Source: Hydrogenophaga borbori (lineage in GTDB: Bacteria > Pseudomonadota > Gammaproteobacteria > Burkholderiales > Burkholderiaceae_C). From it: a stretch of 64,000 nucleotides of DNA. The notes beneath the pieces were generated by a model, which saw only the letters and a list, made by a program, of their open reading frames with translations, was not told the origin of the DNA and did not search any database. The DNA is taken from positions 124,001 to 188,000 of the forward strand of contig NZ_QVLS01000010.1 in NCBI RefSeq assembly GCF_003417535.1, written 5' to 3'. Of this stretch, positions 17,660-25,714 are shown piece after piece (position 1 is the first letter of the stretch; each line of letters begins with the position of its first letter). The position numbers and the translations under genes were made by a program.

Positions 17660-17674
17660 CTGGCCCCCGGCCAG
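17660..17674 (+). terminator. Stem-loop after the module 2 major subunit gene (second)
   Basis: CTGGCC-CCC-GGCCAG, six perfect pairs with a 3-base loop, 4 bp after the first stem-loop. No U-tract. With the first it mirrors the tandem hairpins of module 1. Confidence 0.35.
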
Positions 17675-17787
17675 CGCCGGCGAACGAAGGGGGCACACCA
17701 TCCCTCTTCGCCCGGCCTCCCCACCCCATCCGCCCCCCGATGGGACGCTCCACGAGCCGCCCTGGAAGCCCTAGGCCCCGAGACACC

Positions 17788-18444
17788 ATGCCGCGCGCCG
17801 CGCCCTCGCGCACCCTGAGAACCGCCGCCGGAGCCGGCCTGCTGCTGCTGGGCCTGGCGGAAATGGCCGCCGCCCACGCCTGGTCGCTGAGCGTCAGTTC
17901 CGGCAGCCGCCGCCTGTTCCTGCACGTGGGCAATGGCTCGGTGAGCAATGCCAATGGCAACTTCAACGGCGCCACGGGCACCAACGGCGCGATCAACCTG
18001 GTGCAGGTCACGGTGCCGGCGGCCCAGCTGGGCAACGGCACCGACCTGGCCATGACCAGCAACAGCACCCAGTCCACCAGCCTGTACGGTGACGGCAACA
18101 ACACCTGCCCGACGCCGTCCAGCCAGGTGATGGTGGGCGCCGGCTACCGCCGCAACGGCGGCTCGGCCAGCGCCACGCTGGGCGTCACCTCGCCCGCCAA
18201 CCTCACCAGCGCCGCGGGCGACACGATCCCCTTCACCGAAATCAGCTGGACCGTCTCGGCCCCGGGCAGCGGCGTGCCCAACGTGATCCCCGCCGGCACC
18301 TTCAGCGGCGCCACGCAGACCCTCGCCACGGTGCCCGGCAACACCTACATCGAGAACTGCCACACCTTCAGCTACGCCAACAACGCCGTGCGCGCGGCGG
18401 GCACCTACAACGGGCGGGTGACCTACACCCTGAGCGCGCCATGA
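17788..18444 (+). CDS. Pilin-like secreted subunit (module 2, second)
   Basis: Protein of 218 residues with signal peptide (AGAGLLLLGLAEMAAAHA). The mature part starts WSLSVSSGSRRLFLHVGNGS, carrying the subunit 'LxLxVG' core, followed by an Asn/Gly/Thr-rich stretch. It contains two cysteines (NTCPTPSS, IENCHTFSY) and ends HTFSYANNAVRAAGTYNGRVTYTLSAP, nearly the same C-terminal strands as the major subunit at 17019. It is probably a minor or tip subunit, the counterpart of 13518-14183. ATG 17788 is chosen for the signal peptide; the frame is open further upstream. Confidence 0.6.
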   Translation: MPRAAPSRTLRTAAGAGLLLLGLAEMAAAHAWSLSVSSGSRRLFLHVGNGSVSNANGNFNGATGTNGAINLVQVTVPAAQLGNGTDLAMTSNSTQSTSLYGDGNNTCPTPSSQVMVGAGYRRNGGSASATLGVTSPANLTSAAGDTIPFTEISWTVSAPGSGVPNVIPAGTFSGATQTLATVPGNTYIENCHTFSYANNAVRAAGTYNGRVTYTLSAP

Positions 18445-18911
18445 GCCGCGCGCGACCCATGGCCTGCCTGGCCAGCGCCCTGCTGGGCGCCGCCCTGGCC
18501 CTGCCGGCGGCGGCCAACCCGCACCGCCTGGACGACAGCCAGAGCTACACCGTGCCGCCCAATGTGCAGATGCAGTGGCTGCCGCTGAAGCCCGGCCAGC
18601 CCTTCGGGCAGGGCATGGAGGCCTGGCTGCGCGTGAACGTGCGCATCGACACGGGCCCGTGGGCGGGCCGCAGCGGGCGCGTCTACATGGTGCTGCCCTC
18701 GGACCAGGCCTCCCGCGTCGAGGCCGTCTGGACCACCCAGGGCCGGCTGCTGGCCGGGCGGCTGCTGTCCGGCGAGCGGGCCCTGGTCTACGCCGGCCCC
18801 ATCCCCGGACCGACGCTGCAGGACCAGCTGCAGGTGCGCCTGCGCGCCAACCCGGACTGGACCTCCAACAGCCGCCGCCTGGACTTCCATTTCGAACTGG
18901 ACGTGGACTGA
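18441..18911 (+). CDS. Small exported 'PHRLD' protein (module 2)
   Basis: Protein of 156 residues whose ATG overlaps the previous stop (ATGA). Signal peptide ASALLGAALALPAAA, mature start NPHRLDDSQSYTVPPN. Beta-rich, ending RRLDFHFELDVD. It is the module 2 version of 14185-14697: same start of the mature protein, same kind of final strand, same place in the gene order before or near the chaperone. No known domain was recognised; a role as minor component or assembly factor is inferred. Confidence 0.6.
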   Translation: MSRARPMACLASALLGAALALPAAANPHRLDDSQSYTVPPNVQMQWLPLKPGQPFGQGMEAWLRVNVRIDTGPWAGRSGRVYMVLPSDQASRVEAVWTTQGRLLAGRLLSGERALVYAGPIPGPTLQDQLQVRLRANPDWTSNSRRLDFHFELDVD

Positions 18912-18918
18912 ACGCCCC

Positions 18919-19728
18919 ATGCGCATCGCCTCCTTGACACGCCTGCTGCTCGCCGCCGGGGCCGGCGCGCTCACCCTCCAGGCCGCCCCCGCCGGGGCGC
19001 AGGGCTTCGCCGCCTACATCACACCGCCCCGCTTCGAGCTGCGGCTCAACGCCGGCGAGGCCTCGCGCCAGGTGGTGGAGATCCAGCACGCGGGCCTGCA
19101 GAAGGGCAGCTACCGCCTCTACACGAACGACTGGAGCCTGCGCGCCGACCAGTCCGTGGATTTCAGCGACGCCCTGGCGCCCGACAGCTGCCGCCCCTGG
19201 GTGGCGATCGAGCGGCGCGAGCTCACCATCGAGCCCGGCGCACGCTACCGCTACCGCTTCGAGATCACGCCGCCGCCAGGCACGCCAGCGCGCGAGTGCC
19301 GCTTCGCGCTGATGATCGAAGGCCTGGACACCACGCGCGTGCAGGGCGACCTGAACTTCCCCGTGGGCGGGCGCATCGGCGTGATCGTCTACGCCAGCAT
19401 CGGCGACGCCGCGCCGCAGCTGGCCATCACCGGCACGCGCGTGGTCACGGTGCAGGGCCAGCCCACCGCCGTGGTCGACGTGCGCAACAGCGGCAATGCC
19501 CACGGCCGGCTGGAAGGCTTCGTCAATGGCACCGACGCCCTCGGCACGCGCGTGGAGATGGCGCCGGCCGACCTGCCCATCCTGCCGGGCGAGACGCGCG
19601 CGGTGGCGATCCTCCCGGTGCCGGAGAACGGCAAGCCCGCGCCCGAGTTGCGCTTTCCGCTGACGGTCAAGGGCCAACTGGAGTGGGGCAAGAACCGCCT
19701 GCCGCTGGACGCCCGCTTCGCGCCGTGA
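18919..19728 (+). CDS. PapD-like periplasmic chaperone (module 2)
   Basis: Protein of 269 residues with signal peptide (LLAAGAGALTLQAAPAGAQ). It shows the same ordered motifs as the module 1 chaperone: ITPPRFELRLNAGEASRQVV, TNDWSLRAD, PDSCRPWVAIERRELTI, ARECRFALMIEG, GRIGVIVYASIGD, NSGNAHGRLEG, and a closing 'LxxxVKGQLEWG' strand. The SCRPW and ECRF cysteines are conserved. It probably escorts the module 2 subunits to the barrel encoded next door; the barrel gene starts 8 bp after this stop. Confidence 0.75.
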   Translation: MRIASLTRLLLAAGAGALTLQAAPAGAQGFAAYITPPRFELRLNAGEASRQVVEIQHAGLQKGSYRLYTNDWSLRADQSVDFSDALAPDSCRPWVAIERRELTIEPGARYRYRFEITPPPGTPARECRFALMIEGLDTTRVQGDLNFPVGGRIGVIVYASIGDAAPQLAITGTRVVTVQGQPTAVVDVRNSGNAHGRLEGFVNGTDALGTRVEMAPADLPILPGETRAVAILPVPENGKPAPELRFPLTVKGQLEWGKNRLPLDARFAP

Positions 19729-19736
19729 AGGCCCCG

Positions 19737-21701
19737 ATGCCGCGTGCGCGCCTCGGCCTGCTGATCCTCCTGGGCGCCTGGGCGCCCTGGCTGGGCGCCC
19801 AGACCGGCGAGGCCCCGCCCGCCGGCGCCGCCGCGCCCTACGTGGACCGCGTGATCGAGAACCTGCCGCCCGAACCGGCGGACACCGCCGCCGACTACCC
19901 CTACGACCGCGACGGCTGGCCGCGCTACCTGCGGCTGGAAGCGCGCGTGGGCTCGCAGCCCTTCGACCAACAGCGCCGCACCCGCATCGGCTACGGCCTG
20001 TATGGGCTGCTGGAAACGCCCAACCACGGCAGCCTGTCCATCGACGGCACCTACGCCCCGGCCGACAGCAGCGGCACGCTGACGCTGCGCCAGCGCGCCA
20101 TGCCGCTGGACGGCGGCTGGCTGGCCAGCCACGAACTGGGCGTCATCAACCCGCCCATGCCGGGCATCCTGCGCCTGCCGGCGCGCGTCTTCGTGCCCGG
20201 CGCGCTGCTGCAGGGCGCCAGCGCCGAATGGGAGAACCCGGGCCGCGGCCTGCAGCTGCAGGCCAGCACCGGCCAACCCGGCCGGCTCGACTTCCTGCCG
20301 GCCAACGGCTTTCGCCGCCTGCCCGGCCAGCGCACGGCCTTCGGCGGCCAGTGGCGCCTCGGCGCCGACGAGGCCAACCCGCTGGCCACCCAAGGCTGGA
20401 CGCTCGCCCTGCGCCACGAGGACGGGCGGCGCGTGTCGGTGCTGGACACCCCCACCCAGGCGAGCGACACCGTCAACGCCGACTCCACCCTCCTGGCCCT
20501 GCGGCGCGAAGACGCCGGCTACCGCCTGCAGGGCCAGCTGATGAGCACCCGCTCCAGCCAGCTCAGCGGCTCGCGCAGCGGCTTCTGGTTCGACGGCGAG
20601 TGGGACGACGGCCCGCGCACCCACGGCCTGGGCGCCTACCGCCTGCAGCCGGACCTGAGCTGGGCGAACCTGCCCATGGCCAACGACCTGGTCGGCGCCT
20701 ACGCGCGCACGGCCTGGCGCACGCGGCAGTGGTCGGCCGAGGGTTCGATCGACTGGCTCGACTCGCTCAGCGGGCGCAGCGGCAGCGGCTACTTCGCCAC
20801 CGGCTCGGCGCGCTGGCGCCTCAACCGCGACCACAGCCTGGGCGCCGGCGCCACGCTGCGCCGCTTCGACGGCGACGCCTGGAGCACCTGGGGCGACTGG
20901 CGCTTCCAGAACGGCTGGGGCACCACCGGCCTGCGCCTGGAACTCACGCACGGCCAAGGCGAGCCCGACTCGCGCTGGCTGAGCTGGGACCAGGAGTGGG
21001 CCGCGCAACAGGGCTGGGCGATCTCCACCAGCCTGGGCCTGCGACGCTACGACGCCTTCCAGGCCCAGCCCGCCGAGAACGCCTGGAACGCCGCGCTGAG
21101 CCTGTCCGCGCCGCTGGGCAACCGGGCCGGCCTGCGCGGCAACCTCGCCACCGAGCGCGGCGACAACGGCCAGTCGCGCCACAGCCTGAACCTGAGCGCC
21201 AACTGGCGCATCGACCCGCGCTGGAGCCTGGAAGCCCAGTACAACCGCTCCACCGGCCGCAGCCGCCTCGCGCCCTCGCTGGACCCGCTGGCGCCCTTCC
21301 TGCCGCTCACCGTGCCGGACTCGGACCGCTCGTTCTACGTGCTGCTGCGCTACGAATTCGAGGCCGGCAGCCGCAGCGTGCCCCTGGGCGGACGCGCGGC
21401 CGACGGCGGCGGGCGCATCGAGGGCACGGTGTACTTCGACACCAACCGCAACGGCACGCAGGAGGCCAGCGAGGCCGGCGTGCCCAACGCCACCGTCTAC
21501 CTCGACAACCGCTACGCCGTGCGCACCGACAGCCAGGGCCGCTTCGAATTCCCCTTCGTGGCCAGCGGGCCGCGGACGCTCAGCGTGCGCAACGACAGCC
21601 TGCCGCTGCCCTGGGGCGTGGTCGACAAGGGCCAGGCCCTGCTGGAGGTGCGCCGGCGCGAGAGCGTGTCGGTGAGCTTCCCGGTGCAGCGCAATGAATA
21701 A
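19737..21701 (+). CDS. Usher-like outer-membrane beta-barrel with C-terminal SdrD_B-like domain (module 2)
   Basis: Protein of 654 residues. Signal peptide LGLLILLGAWAPWLGAQ; a short periplasmic segment (YVDRVIENLPPEPADTA) and then ~500 residues of amphipathic beta strands rich in W/Y/R, closing with RSFYVLLRYEFEAG. Residues ~558-654 are an SdrD_B-like domain (EGTVYFDTNRNGTQEASEAG, DSQGRFEF, NDSLPLPWG) clearly homologous to that of the barrel at 10480. It is ~80 residues shorter than its paralogue. GAAGG before ATG 19737 supports this start; GTG 19725 would overlap the chaperone stop. The usher role is inferred from the chaperone and subunit neighbours. Confidence 0.7.
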   Translation: MPRARLGLLILLGAWAPWLGAQTGEAPPAGAAAPYVDRVIENLPPEPADTAADYPYDRDGWPRYLRLEARVGSQPFDQQRRTRIGYGLYGLLETPNHGSLSIDGTYAPADSSGTLTLRQRAMPLDGGWLASHELGVINPPMPGILRLPARVFVPGALLQGASAEWENPGRGLQLQASTGQPGRLDFLPANGFRRLPGQRTAFGGQWRLGADEANPLATQGWTLALRHEDGRRVSVLDTPTQASDTVNADSTLLALRREDAGYRLQGQLMSTRSSQLSGSRSGFWFDGEWDDGPRTHGLGAYRLQPDLSWANLPMANDLVGAYARTAWRTRQWSAEGSIDWLDSLSGRSGSGYFATGSARWRLNRDHSLGAGATLRRFDGDAWSTWGDWRFQNGWGTTGLRLELTHGQGEPDSRWLSWDQEWAAQQGWAISTSLGLRRYDAFQAQPAENAWNAALSLSAPLGNRAGLRGNLATERGDNGQSRHSLNLSANWRIDPRWSLEAQYNRSTGRSRLAPSLDPLAPFLPLTVPDSDRSFYVLLRYEFEAGSRSVPLGGRAADGGGRIEGTVYFDTNRNGTQEASEAGVPNATVYLDNRYAVRTDSQGRFEFPFVASGPRTLSVRNDSLPLPWGVVDKGQALLEVRRRESVSVSFPVQRNE

Positions 21702-21762
21702 GCGCTGACCAGCGGGGCCTCGCCCCATTCAAGTTCGGGCCCAAAAGCCCGATAAGGGGGGC

Positions 21763-22236
21763 ATGTCCACCCCACTTCGCCCGTTCCTGCCCGCCGCGGC
21801 CGCCTGCGCGCTGCTGCTGGCGCCGGCCACCGGCATGGGCGACAGCGCGTGGGCACCGCGGGGCAATGCCAGCGCCGCGCTGGACTTCCGCATCGTCATT
21901 CCGCCGGTGATGCGCGTGCTGGAGAACAGCCACCCGCGCCAGCTCGACGCCTCCGCCAGCGGCGAGGCCAGTGCCCAGCAGCGTCTGGTGGTGCTATCCA
22001 ACCTGAAGCACGGCTTCTGTGTCTCGCTGCGCCGCGCCGCGCCCCAACTCGGCACCTGGGAGCTGCAGGCCGACCCGCACAGCGGTGTCCAGCTCAGCCC
22101 CACAGCCGACGGCTACCGCCTCTGCGGCACCCGACCGGGGCAATACACGGTGCTGCTGCAGCACCGCTTCGGCACCCGCGACAGCCAGGCCAGCGCCTTG
22201 CACTGGCCGGTGCAGACCGACATCTCGGCCATCTGA
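21763..22236 (+). CDS. Small exported 'LENSHP' protein (module 2)
   Basis: Protein of 157 residues with a strong AAGGGGG ribosome site before ATG 21763. Signal peptide AAAACALLLAPATGMG. The mature core AALDFRIVIPPVMRVLENSH starts like the fibre subunits (compare AARLDFRVIVPRV at 17019) but then diverges. It keeps the two cysteines (GFCVSL, LCGTR) and the YTVLLQHRFG end of its homologue at 16233. It may be a specialised subunit. It closes the second module. Confidence 0.6.
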   Translation: MSTPLRPFLPAAAACALLLAPATGMGDSAWAPRGNASAALDFRIVIPPVMRVLENSHPRQLDASASGEASAQQRLVVLSNLKHGFCVSLRRAAPQLGTWELQADPHSGVQLSPTADGYRLCGTRPGQYTVLLQHRFGTRDSQASALHWPVQTDISAI

Positions 22237-22352
22237 TCCCCGCGCGCCGTGGCCGCTCGCCCACGAAACGCCGTGTCGGGATGTAAGCCTCACGCCCGGA
22301 TCACGCATTTGCGCGTGGCCTCGCCGCGCGGCTGCGCCAATCTGTTCTGTAC

Positions 22353-22793
22353 TTATCGGCGGGGGCGCGCGGACAGGTGCGGCGCGATGCCGTGGCGCTG
22401 CCACACCCGGCGCACCGTCGTGGCACTGAGACCCAGATAAGCCGCCAGGCTGCGCGTGCTCCAGTTCGTGCCCGCGGCCGGCTGCTCGTCCCGCGTCGCG
22501 CGCAACACGTACCACTCGACCGCGGCGGTCACGCTCGGCGCGCGCCCCGAGCGGGGCGCGTCCTGCAGCAAGGCCTGAACGCCGCCTTCGATGAAGCGCC
22601 GGCGCCACAAGGCCACCTGGCGCCGGTCGAGCTTCACCTCCTCGGCGATGTCCTTGTTGCGCCAGCCCTGTGCCGCCAGCAGGATCAACCGGGCACGCTG
22701 CTGCACGCGGGCCTCCACGCGCCGCCCCTTGGACAGCGCGCGCAATTCGCGCTCGGTTTTCGCATCCGTCTCGATCGGTTCGGCCACCCGCAT
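22353..22793 (-). pseudogene. IS630-type helix-turn-helix protein, transposase N-terminal remnant
   Basis: Open frame of 146 residues with a very good ribosome site (AGGAGG, 8 nt before ATG 22793). The protein has two helix-turn-helix parts: WRNKDIAEEVKLDRRQVALW and WSTRSLAAYLGLSATTVRRV, the second followed by WQRHGIAPHL. This is the N-terminal DNA-binding half of IS630-family transposases. The DDE catalytic part that should follow is missing: the frame ends in SARPRR and a stop. No terminal inverted repeats were found around it. Either a decayed insertion sequence or a DNA-binding protein kept after loss of transposition; its intact start signals leave the second option open. Confidence 0.6.
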
Positions 22794-23138
22794 GCTTGCA
22801 ACCTCCTGGGCGACTGAGCCCTTCACGCCGCCATAAGTTCAATCAATTCTGGCGCGCGCTACACCGATGCGTGTGAACGGATTTCTGCGCAGGTATCGGT
22901 CGCATGCATCACGCGGCTCAACTCAAGCTTCGTTACATGCGGCCCAGGGGCGGGCTCCAAGAATGAATTGGCGAGCATGGACCCCGCCTGTCCGCGCTTC
23001 CCCCAACCACCCCGACACGCAGGGAGTCATGCATGCCGTGCTTCAGCCGCCAGCCTTTGCCATGCGCCCTCCGGGTGCATGCCATGCACCCACACAGGGC
23101 GCGCCCGTCCAACCCCTGCATCCGCGGTGGGCCCTGAC
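22794..23138. other. Intergenic region upstream of the exopolysaccharide operon
   Basis: 345 bp without a convincing gene. It contains several GCATGC/TGCATG boxes (for example 22902, 23031 and inside the palindrome at 23073) and should carry the operon promoter, but no clear -35/-10 pair was recognised. The frame of the first exopolysaccharide gene stays open through part of it (from 22968), but that N-terminus is Cys/Pro-rich and does not fit the family. Confidence 0.5.
23073..23091. promoter_or_regulatory. Perfect 9-1-9 palindrome before the exopolysaccharide operon
   Basis: GGGTGCATG-C-CATGCACCC, 47 bp upstream of the first start codon. It could be an operator for a dimeric regulator or a 5'-leader hairpin. 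No matching regulator gene is recognised nearby except, possibly, the helix-turn-helix protein at 22353. Confidence 0.5.
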
Positions 23139-24713
23139 ATGGCCCGCGCGCACGCCCAACGGCTGGAGAGGCGCCCATCCGCGGAAGGCGGACCGGGCGT
23201 CGTCGTCCCGCTCCACAACGAACACGACCTCGCCCACAGCCTCGCGCCCTGGGCCGACCTCGGCCGGCGCGAACAACAGGTCAGGGCCTGGCTGGTGCTC
23301 ACCGACCTGTGCGTGCTCGGCCTGTGCTTCGTCGCCGGGCGCCTGCCCGCGTGGCTTCGCGACGAGGTGAGCCTCTCGCAGGCCATGAACGTCTGGTGGG
23401 CCGCCAACGGCCACCTGCGCCTCACCCTGTTCGCGGCCATCGCCCTGGCCATGGTCAGCTGGATGTGGACGGTGCAGGGCCACTACACCGCGCACCGCCG
23501 CAAGCCCTGGTGGGACGAGGCGCGCCAGCTGATCCAGGTGATCGTGCTCGCGGCCCTGCTCGACGCCATGGTCATCTACCTCGCCAAGTGGCCCCTCTCC
23601 CGCCTGTGGACCGGCGCCACCTGGGGCCTGGTGTTCATCTGCCTGCCGTTGGCCCGCCTGGCGGTGCGCGGCCTGCTGCTGCGCGCCGGCCTGCTCACGC
23701 AGCCCTACGTGCTCATCGGCCACCCTGGTGACGTCGAGAAAGCCGCCGCCGCCTTGGCCAGCGAGCCCCTGCTGGGCTACCGGCCCGTGGCCGTCGTCTG
23801 CCCCGACCCCGGCGCGCGGCTGGTCAAGCTCGCCGGCGGGCACGTCGTCGCGCCCACGGCGCTCACGCCCGGCGTGCGCGACTTTCTCGCGCGGCCCGGC
23901 CCCCACCAGCTCGTGGGGGTGCTGGGCTTGCGCGACAACAACTGGCTGCGCGAACTGGCGCAGGAGCTCATGCTCACCCGCGACGACCTCGTCATGGTGC
24001 CCGCGCTCGGCGGCCTGCCCATCTACGGCATGGAGGTCTCGCACTTCTTCAGCCACGACGTGCTGTTGCTGCGCGCCCGCAACAACCTCAACCGGCGCGG
24101 CCCGCAGGTGCTCAAGCGCGCGCTCGACATCGTCGGCGCGGCCACCCTGCTGGTGCTGCTGGCGCCGCTGCTGGCCTGGGTTGCCTGGCGCATCAAGCGC
24201 GACGACGCCGGCCCGGTCTTCTTCGTGCAGAAGCGCGTGGGCGTGGACGGCCAGCTGTTCGATTTCATCAAGTTCCGCAGCATGGTGATGGACGCCGACG
24301 CCGCGCTGGAGCGCTGGAAGACCGAGAACGAGAAGCTCTACGTGCAGTACCTGGCCAGCAACTTCAAGCTCGCCAACGACCCCAGGGTCACCCCGATCGG
24401 CCGCCTGATCCGCCGCACCAGCATCGACGAGCTGCCCCAGCTCATCAACGTGCTGCGCGGCGAGATGAGCCTGGTGGGCCCGCGCCCGCTGCTGGCCCGC
24501 GAGCTCGGCGAGTACGGCAAGAGCATCGCCGCCTACGGCAAGGCCCGCCCCGGCATCACCGGCCTGTGGCAGATCAGCGGCCGCAGCGCCAGCACCTTTC
24601 AACACCGCATCAACATGGACCTCTGGTACGTGCGCAACTGGTCGCTCTGGTACGACCTCGTGATCATGCTGCGCACCGTGCGCGTGGTTCTCAGACAGGA
24701 AGGCGCTTGCTGA
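23139..24713 (+). CDS. Undecaprenyl-phosphate sugar phosphotransferase (WbaP/WcaJ type), exopolysaccharide initiation
   Basis: Predicted to transfer a hexose-1-phosphate to undecaprenyl phosphate, the first step of repeat-unit assembly on the inner membrane. The 524-residue protein has four N-terminal membrane spans ([18 protein letters not shown] onward), a Rossmann-like central domain ([18 protein letters not shown]), a fifth span ([16 protein letters not shown]) and the C-terminal bacterial sugar-transferase domain with [48 protein letters not shown] and [17 protein letters not shown] 23139 is chosen; longer forms add a non-family N-terminus. It heads the operon and overlaps fcl by three bases. 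Glucose or galactose as substrate cannot be told. Confidence 0.92.
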   Translation: MARAHAQRLERRPSAEGGPGVVVPLHNEHDLAHSLAPWADLGRREQQVRAWLVLTDLCVLGLCFVAGRLPAWLRDEVSLSQAMNVWWAANGHLRLTLFAAIALAMVSWMWTVQGHYTAHRRKPWWDEARQLIQVIVLAALLDAMVIYLAKWPLSRLWTGATWGLVFICLPLARLAVRGLLLRAGLLTQPYVLIGHPGDVEKAAAALASEPLLGYRPVAVVCPDPGARLVKLAGGHVVAPTALTPGVRDFLARPGPHQLVGVLGLRDNNWLRELAQELMLTRDDLVMVPALGGLPIYGMEVSHFFSHDVLLLRARNNLNRRGPQVLKRALDIVGAATLLVLLAPLLAWVAWRIKRDDAGPVFFVQKRVGVDGQLFDFIKFRSMVMDADAALERWKTENEKLYVQYLASNFKLANDPRVTPIGRLIRRTSIDELPQLINVLRGEMSLVGPRPLLARELGEYGKSIAAYGKARPGITGLWQISGRSASTFQHRINMDLWYVRNWSLWYDLVIMLRTVRVVLRQEGAC

Positions 24714-25714
24714 TGAACACACCCGACAGCATCTACGTCGCGGGCCACCGCGGCATGGTCGGCTCGGCCATCGTGCGCCGGCTGCTCGCCACCGGCCACC
24801 CGGCCAGCCGCCTCCTCACCCGCACGCACGCCGAGCTCAACCTGACGGACCAGGCCGCCGTGCGCGCCTTCTTCGCGCGGACCCAGCCGAAGCAGGTGTA
24901 CCTCGCGGCGGCCAAGGTCGGCGGCATCCACGCCAACAACGTCTTCCCCGCCGACTTCATCTACCAGAACCTCATGATCGCGGCCAACGTGATCGAGGCC
25001 GCGTTCTGCAACGGCGTGCAGAAGCTGCTGTTCCTCGGCTCCAGCTGCATCTACCCCCGGCTGGCGCCCCAGCCCATGGGCGAGCAGGCCCTGCTCACCG
25101 GGCCGCTGGAGCCCACCAACGAGCCCTATGCGGTGGCCAAGATCGCCGGCATCAAGCTGTGCGAAAGCTACAACCGCCAGTTCGGCGCCAGCCACGGCGT
25201 GGACTACCGCTGCGTCATGCCCACCAACCTCTATGGGCCGGGCGACAACTACCACCCGGACAACAGCCACGTCATCCCCGCGCTGATCCGCCGCTTCCAT
25301 GAAGCGAAGGCGCTCGACGCGCCCGAGGTCGCGATCTGGGGCAGCGGCGCGCCGCTGCGTGAGTTCCTCTACGTCGACGACATGGCCGCCGCCTGCGTGC
25401 ACGTGATGAACCTGCCCAAGGCCCGCTACGAGCAGCACACGCAGCCCATGCTCAGCCACATCAACGTGGGCTCGGGGTCGGACCTGAGCATCGCCGAACT
25501 CGCGCACCGCATCGCCCGCGTCGTGGGCTTCAAGGGCCGCATCGGCTTCGACGCCAGCAAACCCGACGGCGCGCCCCGCAAGCTCATGGACAGCGGCCGC
25601 CTGCACAGCCTGGGCTGGCGGGCCCAGGTCGACCTGCCCCAGGGACTGGCCCTGACCTACCAGGACTTCCTCCAGACCACCGCCCCCCGCCACCTGCCGA
25701 TCGCCGCGCTATGA
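24713..25714 (+). CDS. fcl: GDP-L-fucose synthase
   Basis: NADPH-dependent epimerase/reductase turning GDP-4-keto-6-deoxy-mannose into GDP-L-fucose. The 333-residue short-chain dehydrogenase has the nucleotide site [16 protein letters not shown] at the N-terminus, the family loop [10 protein letters not shown], and catalytic Y139-xxx-K143 in [31 protein letters not shown] is a further signature. The start overlaps the upstream stop (TGATG) and the stop overlaps gmd (ATGA), so translation is coupled. Together with gmd it implies L-fucose, or a sugar derived from it, in the polymer. Confidence 0.96.
   Translation: MNTPDSIYVAGHRGMVGSAIVRRLLATGHPASRLLTRTHAELNLTDQAAVRAFFARTQPKQVYLAAAKVGGIHANNVFPADFIYQNLMIAANVIEAAFCNGVQKLLFLGSSCIYPRLAPQPMGEQALLTGPLEPTNEPYAVAKIAGIKLCESYNRQFGASHGVDYRCVMPTNLYGPGDNYHPDNSHVIPALIRRFHEAKALDAPEVAIWGSGAPLREFLYVDDMAAACVHVMNLPKARYEQHTQPMLSHINVGSGSDLSIAELAHRIARVVGFKGRIGFDASKPDGAPRKLMDSGRLHSLGWRAQVDLPQGLALTYQDFLQTTAPRHLPIAAL

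Noticed and set aside
22353-22793. Intact IS630 insertion sequence
   Set aside because: No DDE domain, no terminal inverted repeats and no TA target duplication seen; only the DNA-binding half remains.
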